Below are positions 8,402 through 18,436 of a DNA stretch of 64,000 bases, piece after piece. The notes below the pieces were generated by a model. The model worked only from the letters and a program-made list of their open reading frames with translations. It did not search any database and had not been told where the DNA came from. The position numbers and the translations under genes were made by a program. How positions within the stretch are numbered: the first letter of the stretch is position 1; each line of letters begins with the position of its first letter. This stretch comes from Paenibacillus maysiensis. Lineage in GTDB: Bacteria; Bacillota; Bacilli; Paenibacillales; Paenibacillaceae. Where the stretch lies: positions 22,434 through 86,433 of the forward strand of contig NZ_ASRY01000267.1 in NCBI RefSeq assembly GCF_000520815.1. The letters run 5' to 3'.

Positions 8402-9187
8402 ATGAACATATTGTTACAGAGTTTTCCTGTTTTTTTGCTGATTTTTTGTCGGATTACCTCATTTTTTGTAGTAGCGCCTATTTTTTCAACCCGAGGGGTA
8501 CCTAATATCTTTAAGGTTGGAATTTCAGGATTTCTAGCTTTGGTCGTGTATCTTACATATGGTACGCATCAACAGGTACCGACCGATGTAGCGTATGTGC
8601 TGTTAGTGGGTCGTGAAGTGCTGATTGGATTGTTATTGGGGTTTACTGCGTATCTGTTCATGACAGCGATCCAAACCGCAGGTTCATTTATAGACCTACA
8701 GGTGGGCTTCGGGATGGCCAGTGTGTTTGACCCGATGACAGGAGCTTCATCACCTTTAACGGGAAATTTCAAGTTTGCGATAGCTGTATTGTTCTTTTTA
8801 AGTATAAATGGGCACCATCATCTGCTAAATGCTATCTTATACAGTTATGATTGGGTGCCGCTGACGAATGATTTTTTTGTAAAGCTGTATGGAGGCAGTG
8901 TGACGGAATTTCTGATCCGTTCCTTTGCTGAATCTTTTATGCTGGCTTTTCAAATTGCTGCTCCTATAGTAGTAGCTACTTTTTTAACGGATGTGGGACT
9001 CGGATTTTTGGCTAAAACGGCTCCGCAGTTTAACATTTTTGTCATTGGTGTGCCACTCAAAATTATTGTGGGACTGTTCATGTTATTGCTTCTCATGCCA
9101 AGTTTTGCTTTTATATTCGAAAGATTGTTTTCTGTGATGTTCGAATCCATGCGCAACTTGTTGGATATTATGGGTAATCGTCCTTAA
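8402..9187 (+). CDS. fliR: Flagellar export gate protein FliR
   Basis: FliR is the single-copy subunit that completes the FliPQR channel. The 261-residue protein is strongly hydrophobic, with about six membrane segments. It includes the conserved FIDLQVGFGMASVFDP loop and the LGFLAKTAPQFNIFVIGVPL segment. The SD is weak. The stop (TAA) shares one base with an ATG at 9187, but flhB more likely starts later. Confidence 0.94.
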   Translation: MNILLQSFPVFLLIFCRITSFFVVAPIFSTRGVPNIFKVGISGFLALVVYLTYGTHQQVPTDVAYVLLVGREVLIGLLLGFTAYLFMTAIQTAGSFIDLQVGFGMASVFDPMTGASSPLTGNFKFAIAVLFFLSINGHHHLLNAILYSYDWVPLTNDFFVKLYGGSVTEFLIRSFAESFMLAFQIAAPIVVATFLTDVGLGFLAKTAPQFNIFVIGVPLKIIVGLFMLLLLMPSFAFIFERLFSVMFESMRNLLDIMGNRP

Positions 9188-9210
9188 TGTCTGGTCTGGA
9201 GGAACGTAGT

Positions 9211-10299
9211 TTGTCATTTAAATATGCTATGAACCTGCAGTTGTTCTCAGGGGAAAAAACGGAAAAAGCCACACCCAAAAAGAAACAGGATGCAAGACAA
9301 AAAGGGCAGGTTGCCAAAAGCATGGAGTTGCCCGCAGCGGGTGTCCTGCTGGTCACGTTTTTTTGCCTCATGATTTTCGGCGGGTATTTCAAGGATCATG
9401 CGGTTCGCTTGTTTCGTGATATTTTTGTAAACCGGTTATCGATGGAGGTAACGCCGAACACGACAATGCTGATGATGGGTGAGTATGGCGTGCAAATCAT
9501 GATTATGCTGGCGCCTATTTTTATTGGGGCCATTGTCATCGGGGTAGCTGCGAATTACATGCAGATCGGTTTCTTGTTAACCGGTGAGGGGATTACGCCC
9601 AAGTTTAGCAAGATTGACCCGATTAAAGGATTTAAAAATATTTTTTCCATGCGGTCACTGGTTGAATTCCTGAAATCTGTTTTAAAAATGACCGTGATCG
9701 GTTATCTGGTGTACAGCGTGCTGTGGAAAACAAAAGCAGACTTACCCAAGCTGGCCGAAATGTCCGGTGACCAAATGTTGAGCTTTACGGCTTCATTAAC
9801 AATGGAGCTGGGACTCAAAATTGGTGTGGTGCTGTTCGTTTTAGCAGTATTGGATTATATGTATCAACGCTATGAGCATGAGAAAAATCTGAAAATGTCC
9901 AAACAGGATATCAAGGATGAATACAAGAAAATGGAGGGTGACCCGCTGATCAAAGGGAAAATTCGTGAACGACAGCGCCGAATGGCTATGCAGCGCATGA
10001 TGCAGGAAGTTCCCAATGCAGATGTCATCATTACCAATCCTACGCACTTTGCTGTGGCTTTGAAATATGACGGTTCGGAGATGGAGGCGCCGCAGATTAT
10101 TGCGAAAGGGCAAGATTACGTAGCGCTCCGAATTAAGGAAATTGCCAAGCAAAACGGCGTTATAACGATGGAAAACAAGCCGCTGGCACGGGCGCTGTTT
10201 CAAAGAGCCGAAATCGGGGATGCGATTCCAGCCGATCTGTTCCAGGCTGTTGCCGAAGTGCTGGCGTATGTATATAAATTAAAAGGTAAAGTGAAATAA
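9211..10299 (+). CDS. flhB: Flagellar export switch protein FlhB
   Basis: FlhB is the autocleaving switch that changes export specificity when the hook is complete. I choose TTG 9211 because GGAGGA ends 7 bases upstream, giving 362 residues, near the B. subtilis length. An ATG at 9187 touching the fliR stop would give 370 residues but has no SD. The protein shows the LFSGEKTEKATPKKK N-terminus, four membrane helices and a cytoplasmic domain with the NPTH autocleavage motif (VIITNPTHFAVALKY). Confidence 0.95.
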   Translation: MSFKYAMNLQLFSGEKTEKATPKKKQDARQKGQVAKSMELPAAGVLLVTFFCLMIFGGYFKDHAVRLFRDIFVNRLSMEVTPNTTMLMMGEYGVQIMIMLAPIFIGAIVIGVAANYMQIGFLLTGEGITPKFSKIDPIKGFKNIFSMRSLVEFLKSVLKMTVIGYLVYSVLWKTKADLPKLAEMSGDQMLSFTASLTMELGLKIGVVLFVLAVLDYMYQRYEHEKNLKMSKQDIKDEYKKMEGDPLIKGKIRERQRRMAMQRMMQEVPNADVIITNPTHFAVALKYDGSEMEAPQIIAKGQDYVALRIKEIAKQNGVITMENKPLARALFQRAEIGDAIPADLFQAVAEVLAYVYKLKGKVK

Positions 10300-12356
10300 T
10301 GGGATCGGAGGCCAAGAGACCCGTGAAAATAAAAGAAATAACCGTCCTTGCAGGCGTCATCGGCATCGTTCTTATGATGATTCTACCGATCCCTTCATGG
10401 TTGCTCGACATTTTGCTCGTGATTAACATATCGATTGCTTTGATGATTCTACTCGTTTCTATGAACACGAAGGAAGCTTTACAGTTTTCTATTTTTCCTT
10501 CATTGCTGCTCATCACAACGTTGTTTCGTCTGGCGCTTAACATTTCTACGACCAAGCTCATTTTAGGTGAGGGACATGCCGGAGAAGTCGTGGCTACGTT
10601 TGGTAGTTGGATTGCAGGCGGACAAATTGCGGTCGGTTTTGTTGTCTTCCTGATTCTCGTGGTTGTGCAGTTTATCGTGATCACCAAGGGCTCCGAGCGG
10701 GTTGCTGAGGTAGGCGCACGGTTTACGCTGGACGCGATGCCGGGTAAACAAATGAGTATTGATGCCGACCTGAATGCAGGTCTGATCAACGAACAGCAAG
10801 CCCGTGAACGGCGTAGTAAAATCGAACGGGAAGCGGATTTTTACGGAGCAATGGACGGTGCCAGTAAATTTGTTAAAGGTGACGCTATTGCAAGTATTAT
10901 CATTTTGATTATTAACCTGGTCGGCGGTTTCATTATTGGTATGGCTGTTCAGGGTAAAGGGTTTCAGGAGGCGCTGTCGACTTACTCTGTTCTGACCATT
11001 GGTGATGGACTGGTTAGCCAGATCCCCGCATTGCTCATATCCACGGCGTCAGGCTTGATCGTTACACGAGCTACATCTGATGGAAACTTGGCGGATGATT
11101 TGACGGGTCAGCTCTTTTCATATCCAAAGCTAATTTACATTGTGGCTGCCACGATTGCTTTGTTGGGCTTGTTTACTCCTATTCATATCATTACGACCCT
11201 TCCACTGGCTGTTCTGCTGTTTTTTGCGGCCCGAAGAATGCAGGGCAATATGGAACGTAAGCAGATTGCTGATGAGCAGATGGAAGAAGAGCAACAGATC
11301 GAAGAGGTTCGCAGTCCGGAAAGTGTAATTAATTTGCTTCAGGTGGATCCGATTGAATTCGAGTTTGGATACGGGCTGATTCCGCTGGCTGATACACAGC
11401 AGGGCGGGGATTTGCTGGACCGGATTATTATGATCCGTCGTCAATGTGCGCTGGAGCTAGGATTGGTTGTACCGGTCATTCGCATACGGGACAATATCCA
11501 GCTCAAGCCGAACGAGTATGTAATCAAAATTAAAGGCAATACGGTAGGCGGCGGGGAATTGCTGTTGAACCATTATCTGGCGATGAGCCCAGGATACGAC
11601 GATGATTCCATTACAGGGATTGAAACGACAGAACCAGCCTTCGGATTGCCTGCGCTCTGGATTGATGAGAATACCAAGGATGTTGCGGAGCTGTCCGGTT
11701 ATACGGTTGTGGACCCTCCTTCGGTCGTAGCCACTCATTTGACAGAGACGATTAAGAAACACGCCCACGAGTTGCTTGGCAGACAAGAAACGAGGTCGCT
11801 GGTCGACAATCTCAAGGAAAATTATCCAGTGCTTGTGGACGATCTTATTCCTTCCGTATTGGCGATTGGAGATGTACAAAAAGTGCTTGCCAAGCTGTTA
11901 AAAGAAAAAATATCCATCCGCGATATGGTGACCATTTTTGAAACACTGGCTGATTACGGCACTTATACAAAAGATCCGGACGTGCTGACTGAATATGTCC
12001 GTCAGGCGTTGTCCCGCCAGATTACGCAGCAGTTCGCCCAGCAGGGAGAGACACTACGTGTCATTACCGTGGGACCAGGGCTGGAGAAGAAAATTGCCGA
12101 AAGCGTACAACAGTCGGAGCAGGGCAGCTATTTGGCTCTTGACCCGGTATCAACGCAGACGGTGTACCAAAGGATGATGGAGCAAATCAACCGTCTCATT
12201 CAATCCGGGCAGCAGCCTATCGTATTAACGTCACCGACGATTCGTATGTATTTGCGGCAAGTGATGGAACGGACGATGCAGGATGTCCCGGTACTGTCGT
12301 ACAGTGAGCTAGAGCCGAACGTTGAAATTCAAAGTGTCGGGGTGGTGAACTTATGA
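10299..12356 (+). CDS. flhA: Flagellar export gate protein FlhA
   Basis: FlhA forms the nonameric export ring and couples proton flow to secretion. The 685-residue protein has about eight N-terminal membrane helices, the FHIPEP-type block (SIFPSLLLITTLFRLALNIS, then VAEVGARFTLDAMPGKQMS) and a large cytoplasmic FlhA-C domain from ~residue 330. The ATG overlaps the flhB stop by one base. An in-frame GTG at 10323 has GGAGG 11 bases upstream and would give 677 residues, so the start is uncertain by eight codons. Confidence 0.95.
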   Translation: MGSEAKRPVKIKEITVLAGVIGIVLMMILPIPSWLLDILLVINISIALMILLVSMNTKEALQFSIFPSLLLITTLFRLALNISTTKLILGEGHAGEVVATFGSWIAGGQIAVGFVVFLILVVVQFIVITKGSERVAEVGARFTLDAMPGKQMSIDADLNAGLINEQQARERRSKIEREADFYGAMDGASKFVKGDAIASIIILIINLVGGFIIGMAVQGKGFQEALSTYSVLTIGDGLVSQIPALLISTASGLIVTRATSDGNLADDLTGQLFSYPKLIYIVAATIALLGLFTPIHIITTLPLAVLLFFAARRMQGNMERKQIADEQMEEEQQIEEVRSPESVINLLQVDPIEFEFGYGLIPLADTQQGGDLLDRIIMIRRQCALELGLVVPVIRIRDNIQLKPNEYVIKIKGNTVGGGELLLNHYLAMSPGYDDDSITGIETTEPAFGLPALWIDENTKDVAELSGYTVVDPPSVVATHLTETIKKHAHELLGRQETRSLVDNLKENYPVLVDDLIPSVLAIGDVQKVLAKLLKEKISIRDMVTIFETLADYGTYTKDPDVLTEYVRQALSRQITQQFAQQGETLRVITVGPGLEKKIAESVQQSEQGSYLALDPVSTQTVYQRMMEQINRLIQSGQQPIVLTSPTIRMYLRQVMERTMQDVPVLSYSELEPNVEIQSVGVVNL

Positions 12357-13792
12357 GAGTGAAACGATATGTAGTGGATACCATGCCGGAAGCCATGATG
12401 CAAATCAGAGGTGACTTTGGAACGGATGCCGTCATTTTGAGCACCAAGGAAATGAAGATCGGCGGATTTATGGGTATGTTTGCTAAAAAGAAAATCGAAG
12501 TCGTCGCTGCGGTAGAGGAGCAGCAGCTTCAAAAACCACGACGAGCTCAACCGCCGCAGGAACCGCATGTTGAGGCTTTTCCAACCATGAATGCTCCTGA
12601 GCAGCAGGAAGCACCGTCGTCACCAGTGGTTCCCAGACAAGCCGCTCCTGAAGCCTATCGACGGGTAACGCAGATGACAAACGGTTCCAAAGAGGGATTG
12701 GCTGATTTGATGGCTGCGGCCGAACAAGTTGCCTCAGGCACAGAACGTTCTTCATATGGTGCAGGTTATAGTGTGGAAGCTGAAAATGAAGCTTTTAACA
12801 ACAAAGCAGCAGTTCCGAAAAAGGAAACATCCAACGAGTTGTTTAAGCAAGCGTCGGAGGCAAGCATTCTAGACAAGATGGGGGCAGAGGAAAATCAATC
12901 CCTGCTTTATGAATTACGGGAAATGAAGGCCATGATGACTCGAATTTCCCGCAATTCTGTGATGGAGAACACTTGGCCGGAACCGTTACAAGAGATTTGT
13001 GAGCGTATGCTGGAGCAGGAAGTGGAACGCGATTTGCTGGAGCATTGGCTGGAACGGGTATACGAGCGCCGAAGTGAGCATCCGTCTGATCCTGAATCTT
13101 TTGATTGGGAGCAGGCCCTTCGTGCAGAAGTGACCGAATTCATTCGGGAAAGGCTGGACAAGGGCATCTCGAAAGATACCAAAATTGTCTATGTGGCAGG
13201 TCCAACTGGAGTAGGGAAAACAACGACCATAGCGAAGCTGGCAGCGGAACAGTTATTTAAGCATCACCGCAAAGTCGGATTTATTACCTCGGACACGTAC
13301 CGTATCTCGGCTGTCGAGCAGTTGCGTACATATGCTACGATTTTGAATGTGCCGCTTGAAGTTGTGCAATCTCCCGGAGATGTTCACAGAGCCATTCAAC
13401 GTCTGGAGCATTGTGACTTGATCCTAATGGATACCGCAGGACGAAATTATCGTAATGAGCTGCTCGTTTCCGAATTGCAAAGTCTGCTTTCACCTATTAA
13501 GGAAAGCGAGACGTATCTGGTGCTTAGCCTAACATCCAAAAGCAAAGATATGCTTAACATAACCGGACATTTCAGTAAGTTTGGCCTTGGTAAGGTTGTA
13601 TTTACCAAAATGGATGAGACAGGTAGTTGCGGCGGTTTGTTTAATCTGTTGCACCAGTTTCCAATGCAGTTGGCCTATATTACGAACGGTCAAAATGTGC
13701 CTGACGATCTGCTGCATCCAGATACAGAAATGGTGACAAGCCTGCTGTTCGGAGCCACAGAATCGTCAGGAGATACCGGGGATTCTGTATGA
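12353..13792 (+). CDS. flhF: Flagellar GTPase FlhF
   Basis: FlhF is the SRP-family GTPase that sets flagellum position and number together with FlhG. The 479-residue protein has a disordered, basic, Gln/Pro-rich B region (~45-190), a helical N domain, and the NG GTPase domain. Its G1 loop is GPTGVGKT at residues 283-290; further motifs are DTYRISAVEQL, DTAGR and TKMDET. It overlaps flhA by 4 bases and flhG by 4 bases. Confidence 0.95.
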   Translation: MRVKRYVVDTMPEAMMQIRGDFGTDAVILSTKEMKIGGFMGMFAKKKIEVVAAVEEQQLQKPRRAQPPQEPHVEAFPTMNAPEQQEAPSSPVVPRQAAPEAYRRVTQMTNGSKEGLADLMAAAEQVASGTERSSYGAGYSVEAENEAFNNKAAVPKKETSNELFKQASEASILDKMGAEENQSLLYELREMKAMMTRISRNSVMENTWPEPLQEICERMLEQEVERDLLEHWLERVYERRSEHPSDPESFDWEQALRAEVTEFIRERLDKGISKDTKIVYVAGPTGVGKTTTIAKLAAEQLFKHHRKVGFITSDTYRISAVEQLRTYATILNVPLEVVQSPGDVHRAIQRLEHCDLILMDTAGRNYRNELLVSELQSLLSPIKESETYLVLSLTSKSKDMLNITGHFSKFGLGKVVFTKMDETGSCGGLFNLLHQFPMQLAYITNGQNVPDDLLHPDTEMVTSLLFGATESSGDTGDSV

Positions 13793-14676
13793 GTGACCAA
13801 GCCCAATCTCTTAGACAAATGGCTTCTGCACTGGATAAGTATCGACTACCTGCACGTAATCGCCATGCGAAAATCGTGACAGTCACCAGTGGTAAGGGCG
13901 GTGTGGGCAAATCCAATTTCACCCTTAATTTTGCTTTGGCCTTGCAATCGCTTGATCGAAAGGTACTCGTATTTGATGCTGATATCGGTATGGCCAATAT
14001 TGATGTGTTGATGGGTGCCAACTCAAGATACAATCTTCTTCATCTGTTAAAACGTGAAAAATCAATGGCCGAAATTGTTCAAACGGGCTTGGGAGGCTTG
14101 CCTTATATTGCTGGAGGATCTGGCCTGAGCGAGCTGTTCTCGTTATCCGATGACGATCTGAATTACTTTGCCGATGAGGTGGAGAAAATTGCGGCAGATA
14201 TGGATTATGTTTTGTTTGACACTGGCGCGGGATTATCTAAAGAAAACCTGAAATTCATAACCTCTGCTGACGAGTGCATGGTCGTAACTACGCCAGAGCC
14301 GACGTCTTTGACGGATGCTTATGCGCTGATCAAAGTCGTCAGTGGATTGCAAAAGGATACAGTATTCAAAATTATAGTCAATCGTGCCGATAACGATAAT
14401 GAGGCCCGTCAAGTTGCCGATAAGATAGCTCTGGTTGCGCGACGCTTTTTGGAGATCGACATTCCGTTGCTGGGACATATCAGTGATGATACGCATGTCA
14501 TGCGGGCAGTCAAAAGGCAGGTGCCTTTTTCAATTGCTTATCCGGGATGTACGGCATCCAGAGATGTGTTGAATATGGCGCACCGTTTTGCAGCCATGCC
14601 ACAGACTCCGCAATCAGGTGCTTTGAACGGAATCAAAGGATTTATGCAAAAATGGTTGCGGCGTTCGGCCCATTGA
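13789..14676 (+). CDS. flhG: Flagellar number/placement ATPase FlhG (YlxH)
   Basis: FlhG is a MinD-like ATPase that stimulates FlhF GTPase activity and helps pattern C-ring assembly. The N-terminal ~25 residues include the short activator helix (DQAQSLRQMA). The deviant Walker A motif KGGVGKS is at 36-42. Switch motifs (DADIGMANID, then DTGAGLS) follow, and the C-terminal amphipathic region (MQKWLRR) could bind membrane. The 295-residue length matches B. subtilis YlxH. Coupled to flhF by ATGA. Confidence 0.94.
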   Translation: MSDQAQSLRQMASALDKYRLPARNRHAKIVTVTSGKGGVGKSNFTLNFALALQSLDRKVLVFDADIGMANIDVLMGANSRYNLLHLLKREKSMAEIVQTGLGGLPYIAGGSGLSELFSLSDDDLNYFADEVEKIAADMDYVLFDTGAGLSKENLKFITSADECMVVTTPEPTSLTDAYALIKVVSGLQKDTVFKIIVNRADNDNEARQVADKIALVARRFLEIDIPLLGHISDDTHVMRAVKRQVPFSIAYPGCTASRDVLNMAHRFAAMPQTPQSGALNGIKGFMQKWLRRSAH

Positions 14677-14707
14677 TTTTGACTGAAAGGAAACAGAGGT
14701 GTTTAAC

Positions 14708-16237
14708 ATGTGTGCTTACCGGGTGCTGGTTGTGGATGATTCGGCCTTTATGCGCAAAATTATTTCAGATTTAATTGTAAGGGATGAGTCGTTCGACATC
14801 GCAGGTACAGCCGCCAACGGCAAAGAGGCTGTAGAGAAAGTGAAGGAGTTACAGCCTGACCTAGTCACAATGGATGTCGAGATGCCTGAAATGAATGGCC
14901 TTGAAGCGCTTCCTCTTATTATGGCGGCCCATCCGCTTCCGGTCATTATGCTCTCTGGTATTAATGAACAGGGTATGAAGGAGACCATTATGGCTCTGGA
15001 AGCAGGAGCTTTCGATTTTATACGGAAGCCCTCCATCTCTCACGCGCAGGATATCCAGCAGGTGGGCAAGGTGCTACTGGAGCAGATGCACACCGCTATG
15101 CTAGCAGTCCGCAGCCGATTGGAGCGCAAGGAAGCTAACGAACGAAAAGCGGCGCTGGAGCAGACTACAGAAGGACAAGCTTTAGCTGACATGGGAACGG
15201 AAGGTAAAGAAGCTACAGGCAAGGCTCCTATTGCACCGATTGCTTCTGCAACTGCTGCACCGGTTCCGCCGAAGCGGGATGCTGGCAAGGCCGTTCCGGC
15301 AGCCAAGTCGGCCGTGAAACGGTCGCAGACAGAAAGTTCTGTACCTGACAGCCATTTAAGTAAGCCAGTCGCCCAGCCGCGGAAGACCGCCCAAGCACCT
15401 GCTACGCAGAAGAAGGAAGAGCCGCCCAAGGGAGTTGAACGTGCGCCAAGGCAACTGAATACTTCGGGTACGTCCGCAGGTAAATCGCAGCACAGCACGG
15501 ATAAGGCAGGGCTTAGCAAACCTGAGCCCCAGAAAACGGTGTCTACACCGATTCCTTCGACTCCAGTTGCTTCTTCAGCTGTTACGCCCCCAGTGAGGGC
15601 ACCCGTTGTTCAGTCAGCGTCCAAGGGGTTCTCCCTTAAAAAAGGAGTATATTCGCCCAACTTCCGCAAGCTGGTGGCAGTCGGATGCTCTACCGGTGGT
15701 CCGCGTGCGCTCAAGACGTTGTTGGAACGCATTCCCGGGGATTTTCCCGCCCCGATTGTCATTGTGCAGCATATGCCGCCAAACTTTACCCGTTCGCTGG
15801 CACAGCGTCTGAATACGTTGAGTCCGCTCCGGGTGGTTGAAGCCGAGCAGGGGATGACGCTGGAGACTGGAACAGCTTATATCGCTCCGGGAGGATATCA
15901 ATTGAGAATTGTGCCGGGAGCCAGTGGTAAATACACCGTGTCACTGAAGACGGAAGAAGCTCGTAACGGTCACCGTCCTTCTGTTGACACAATGTTCGAA
16001 TCGTTACTCCCGTTAACCTCTCTGGAACGGCATCTGGTGTTGCTGACTGGCATGGGAAGCGACGGGGCTAAAATGATGAAAAAGCTTTATGATGCAGGGG
16101 TACAATCCACATTTGCTGAAAATGAGGAAACTTGCGTAGTGTACGGAATGCCCCGCTCGGCTGTAGAGTTAAAATGTGTGCGCCACCTTCTGCCGATGCA
16201 GGAGATCGCCCCCAAGCTTGTACAAGTTGTGAAATAA
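14708..16237 (+). CDS. cheB: Protein-glutamate methylesterase CheB with extended linker
   Basis: CheB removes methyl groups from chemoreceptors and deamidates glutamines. I choose ATG 14708 (AGAGGTG six bases upstream) over a GTG at 14699. The 509-residue protein has a receiver domain (D10-D11, phosphoacceptor D56 in TMDVEMPEMNG). The C-terminal esterase domain has the catalytic triad S328 (GCSTGGP), H355 (QHMPPNF) and D452 (GMGSDGAKM). Between them lies an Ala/Pro/Lys/Ser-rich linker of ~180 residues, far longer than in typical ~350-residue CheB; it looks disordered. Confidence 0.95.
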   Translation: MCAYRVLVVDDSAFMRKIISDLIVRDESFDIAGTAANGKEAVEKVKELQPDLVTMDVEMPEMNGLEALPLIMAAHPLPVIMLSGINEQGMKETIMALEAGAFDFIRKPSISHAQDIQQVGKVLLEQMHTAMLAVRSRLERKEANERKAALEQTTEGQALADMGTEGKEATGKAPIAPIASATAAPVPPKRDAGKAVPAAKSAVKRSQTESSVPDSHLSKPVAQPRKTAQAPATQKKEEPPKGVERAPRQLNTSGTSAGKSQHSTDKAGLSKPEPQKTVSTPIPSTPVASSAVTPPVRAPVVQSASKGFSLKKGVYSPNFRKLVAVGCSTGGPRALKTLLERIPGDFPAPIVIVQHMPPNFTRSLAQRLNTLSPLRVVEAEQGMTLETGTAYIAPGGYQLRIVPGASGKYTVSLKTEEARNGHRPSVDTMFESLLPLTSLERHLVLLTGMGSDGAKMMKKLYDAGVQSTFAENEETCVVYGMPRSAVELKCVRHLLPMQEIAPKLVQVVK

Positions 16238-16270
16238 TCGGAGTGTAACTCATAGAGGAGGTGTCTCACA

Positions 16271-18376
16271 ATGGACATGAACCAATATTTAAACATGTTT
16301 ATTGATGAGTCGAATGATCATCTGCAATCTCTTAACGAAAAAATGCTTCAACTGGAAAGTAATCCTACCGATCTGAGCATCGTTCAGGTGATTTTCCGGT
16401 CTGCCCATACCCTTAAAGGAATGGCTGCTACAATGGGTTTTGAAGACCTGGCATCGCTCACTCACCAAATGGAAAACGTTCTTGATCTGGTACGTAACAA
16501 CAAGCTTGCGATGCAGGAATTTATATTCGATACCTTTTTCAAAGGGTTGGATGCGCTGGAGTCCATGGTACAGAACATTACAGAGGGTGGCGATGGAAAA
16601 GCGGATGTATCCTCTATTGTAGCTTCACTGCAATCCATCGTGCGTGGCGATTTCCAAAAATCAGGCACAGATACTGTTACTGAGGCGGTTACGCCGAAAA
16701 AAGCGGCTGATAGCGAAAGCGTGGGTCTTGTGCTGGATCAATTCCAGTATTCTGTACTGGAGCAATCTATTTCCGAAGGTCATCGGGTTCACTATATACA
16801 GGTAACGATTAGCTCAGAAAGCCAGTTGAAGGCTGCGCGTGCCTTTATGGTATTTAATACGCTGGAGAACACCGGTGAAATCGTAAAAGCTTATCCGTCT
16901 GTGCAGGATATTGAGCAGGAGAAATTCGAACAAAATTTCTCGTTATATTACATAACGCAGAAAGAGGTAGGAGAGCTGGAAAAGGAAATCGGCAGTATTT
17001 CCGAAATCGAGTCCGTCTCCGTTGTACAGCTGGATCAGGAATCGCTTAAGCAAATGAGCGAAGTCAATGCCGGAGTGGCAGAAACTGCTGTAGCGCAGGA
17101 AGCCCCGGTAGCCCCGGTAGCTGTACAACAGTCCGCTGCATCCCAGCCGCAGTCTCCAACTGCGGCCTCCGGCGCTAAGCCAGCCGAGGCTAAAGCTCCA
17201 GTAACCAAGGCAGCAGCGCCTACGCACAACCGTACGATTCGTGTCGACATTGAACGTCTGGACGTATTGATGAATTTGTTCAGTGAATTGCTCATTGACC
17301 GTGTACGGTTGGAGCAACTGGCGAGTGAGGCTTCTAATCCGGCGCTGACGGAAACGGTAGAGCATATGAGCCGTGTAAGCAGTGATCTGCAAAATGTCGT
17401 GCTTAAATTGCGGATGGTACCCGTGGACACGGTTTTCAATCGTTTCCCGCGTATGGTGCGCGACCTGGCCAAATCGCTGGATAAAAAGCTGGATTTGGTT
17501 ATTACTGGCGCGGACACCGAAATGGACCGTACCGTTATCGACGAGATCGGTGATCCGTTAGTGCATTTACTGCGTAACTCTGTGGATCACGGCATCGAGC
17601 CAGTAGCGACCCGTATTGCGGCAGGCAAACCGGAGACAGGAACAGTTCATTTACGTGCTTTCCACAGCGGCAATAACGTGTTTATTGAGATTGAAGACGA
17701 CGGTAGCGGCATTAATCGTGAGAAGGTACTGAAAAGTGCCATTTCCAAAGGAATTATGACGGAGGAACAAGCAGCTGCAATGACCGATGAAGAGGCTCAT
17801 CAGGTGCTATTCGCTCCGGGATTCAGCACTGCTGAAGTCATTTCGGACGTTTCAGGACGCGGCGTTGGACTCGATGTAGTTAAATCTAAAATCACTTCCC
17901 TTGGCGGTAACGTTACGATTCATTCTGTTCTGGGCAAAGGAACCAATTTTTCTGTACAGTTGCCACTGACACTATCCATTATTGCGGCCATGATGATACA
18001 GATCGGTTCCGAAAAATATGCGATTCCGTTGTCTTCTATTGTAGAGACCGCGATCGTCAAACGGACACAAATCCGTTCTGTACACGGCAATAAAATGATC
18101 GCTTTCCGCGAATCCCATATCCCGCTTATCTCCTTGAGTCAGCTGTTTGAAGTACCAGACTTCAATGAGGATGAAGAAGAAGAGACAGAGGTTGTTGTTA
18201 TCCGCAAGGGTGACCGTCTGGCAGCTCTTTCTGTTCAGGACTTTTTGGGACAAAGTGAAATTGTTCTTAAAAATCTGGGCAAATACCTTCCGAACATCCA
18301 GGGAATTTCAGGCGCCACGATTTTGGGTGACGGTCAGGTTGCTTTGATCATCGACCCTAATGTTTTCATTAAATAA
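16271..18376 (+). CDS. cheA: Chemotaxis histidine kinase CheA
   Basis: CheA phosphorylates CheY and CheB in response to receptor state. The 701-residue protein has the HPt domain with phosphoacceptor H46 (AHTLKGMAATMGF). A P2 CheY/CheB-binding region (~150-260) is followed by an Ala/Pro-rich linker. The dimerisation domain (RIDVERLDVLMNLFSELL-like, ~320), the HATPase core (HLLRNSVDHGIEP N box, DDGSGI G1, GRGVGLDVV G2) and a CheW-like C-terminal domain complete it. The SD GGAGGTG precedes the ATG. Confidence 0.97.
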   Translation: MDMNQYLNMFIDESNDHLQSLNEKMLQLESNPTDLSIVQVIFRSAHTLKGMAATMGFEDLASLTHQMENVLDLVRNNKLAMQEFIFDTFFKGLDALESMVQNITEGGDGKADVSSIVASLQSIVRGDFQKSGTDTVTEAVTPKKAADSESVGLVLDQFQYSVLEQSISEGHRVHYIQVTISSESQLKAARAFMVFNTLENTGEIVKAYPSVQDIEQEKFEQNFSLYYITQKEVGELEKEIGSISEIESVSVVQLDQESLKQMSEVNAGVAETAVAQEAPVAPVAVQQSAASQPQSPTAASGAKPAEAKAPVTKAAAPTHNRTIRVDIERLDVLMNLFSELLIDRVRLEQLASEASNPALTETVEHMSRVSSDLQNVVLKLRMVPVDTVFNRFPRMVRDLAKSLDKKLDLVITGADTEMDRTVIDEIGDPLVHLLRNSVDHGIEPVATRIAAGKPETGTVHLRAFHSGNNVFIEIEDDGSGINREKVLKSAISKGIMTEEQAAAMTDEEAHQVLFAPGFSTAEVISDVSGRGVGLDVVKSKITSLGGNVTIHSVLGKGTNFSVQLPLTLSIIAAMMIQIGSEKYAIPLSSIVETAIVKRTQIRSVHGNKMIAFRESHIPLISLSQLFEVPDFNEDEEEETEVVVIRKGDRLAALSVQDFLGQSEIVLKNLGKYLPNIQGISGATILGDGQVALIIDPNVFIK

Positions 18377-18436
18377 TGTCTTCATTAAATGAAAGAAATG
18401 TGAAATTGCTGACATCCATAAGGAGGGTTTTTAGAC

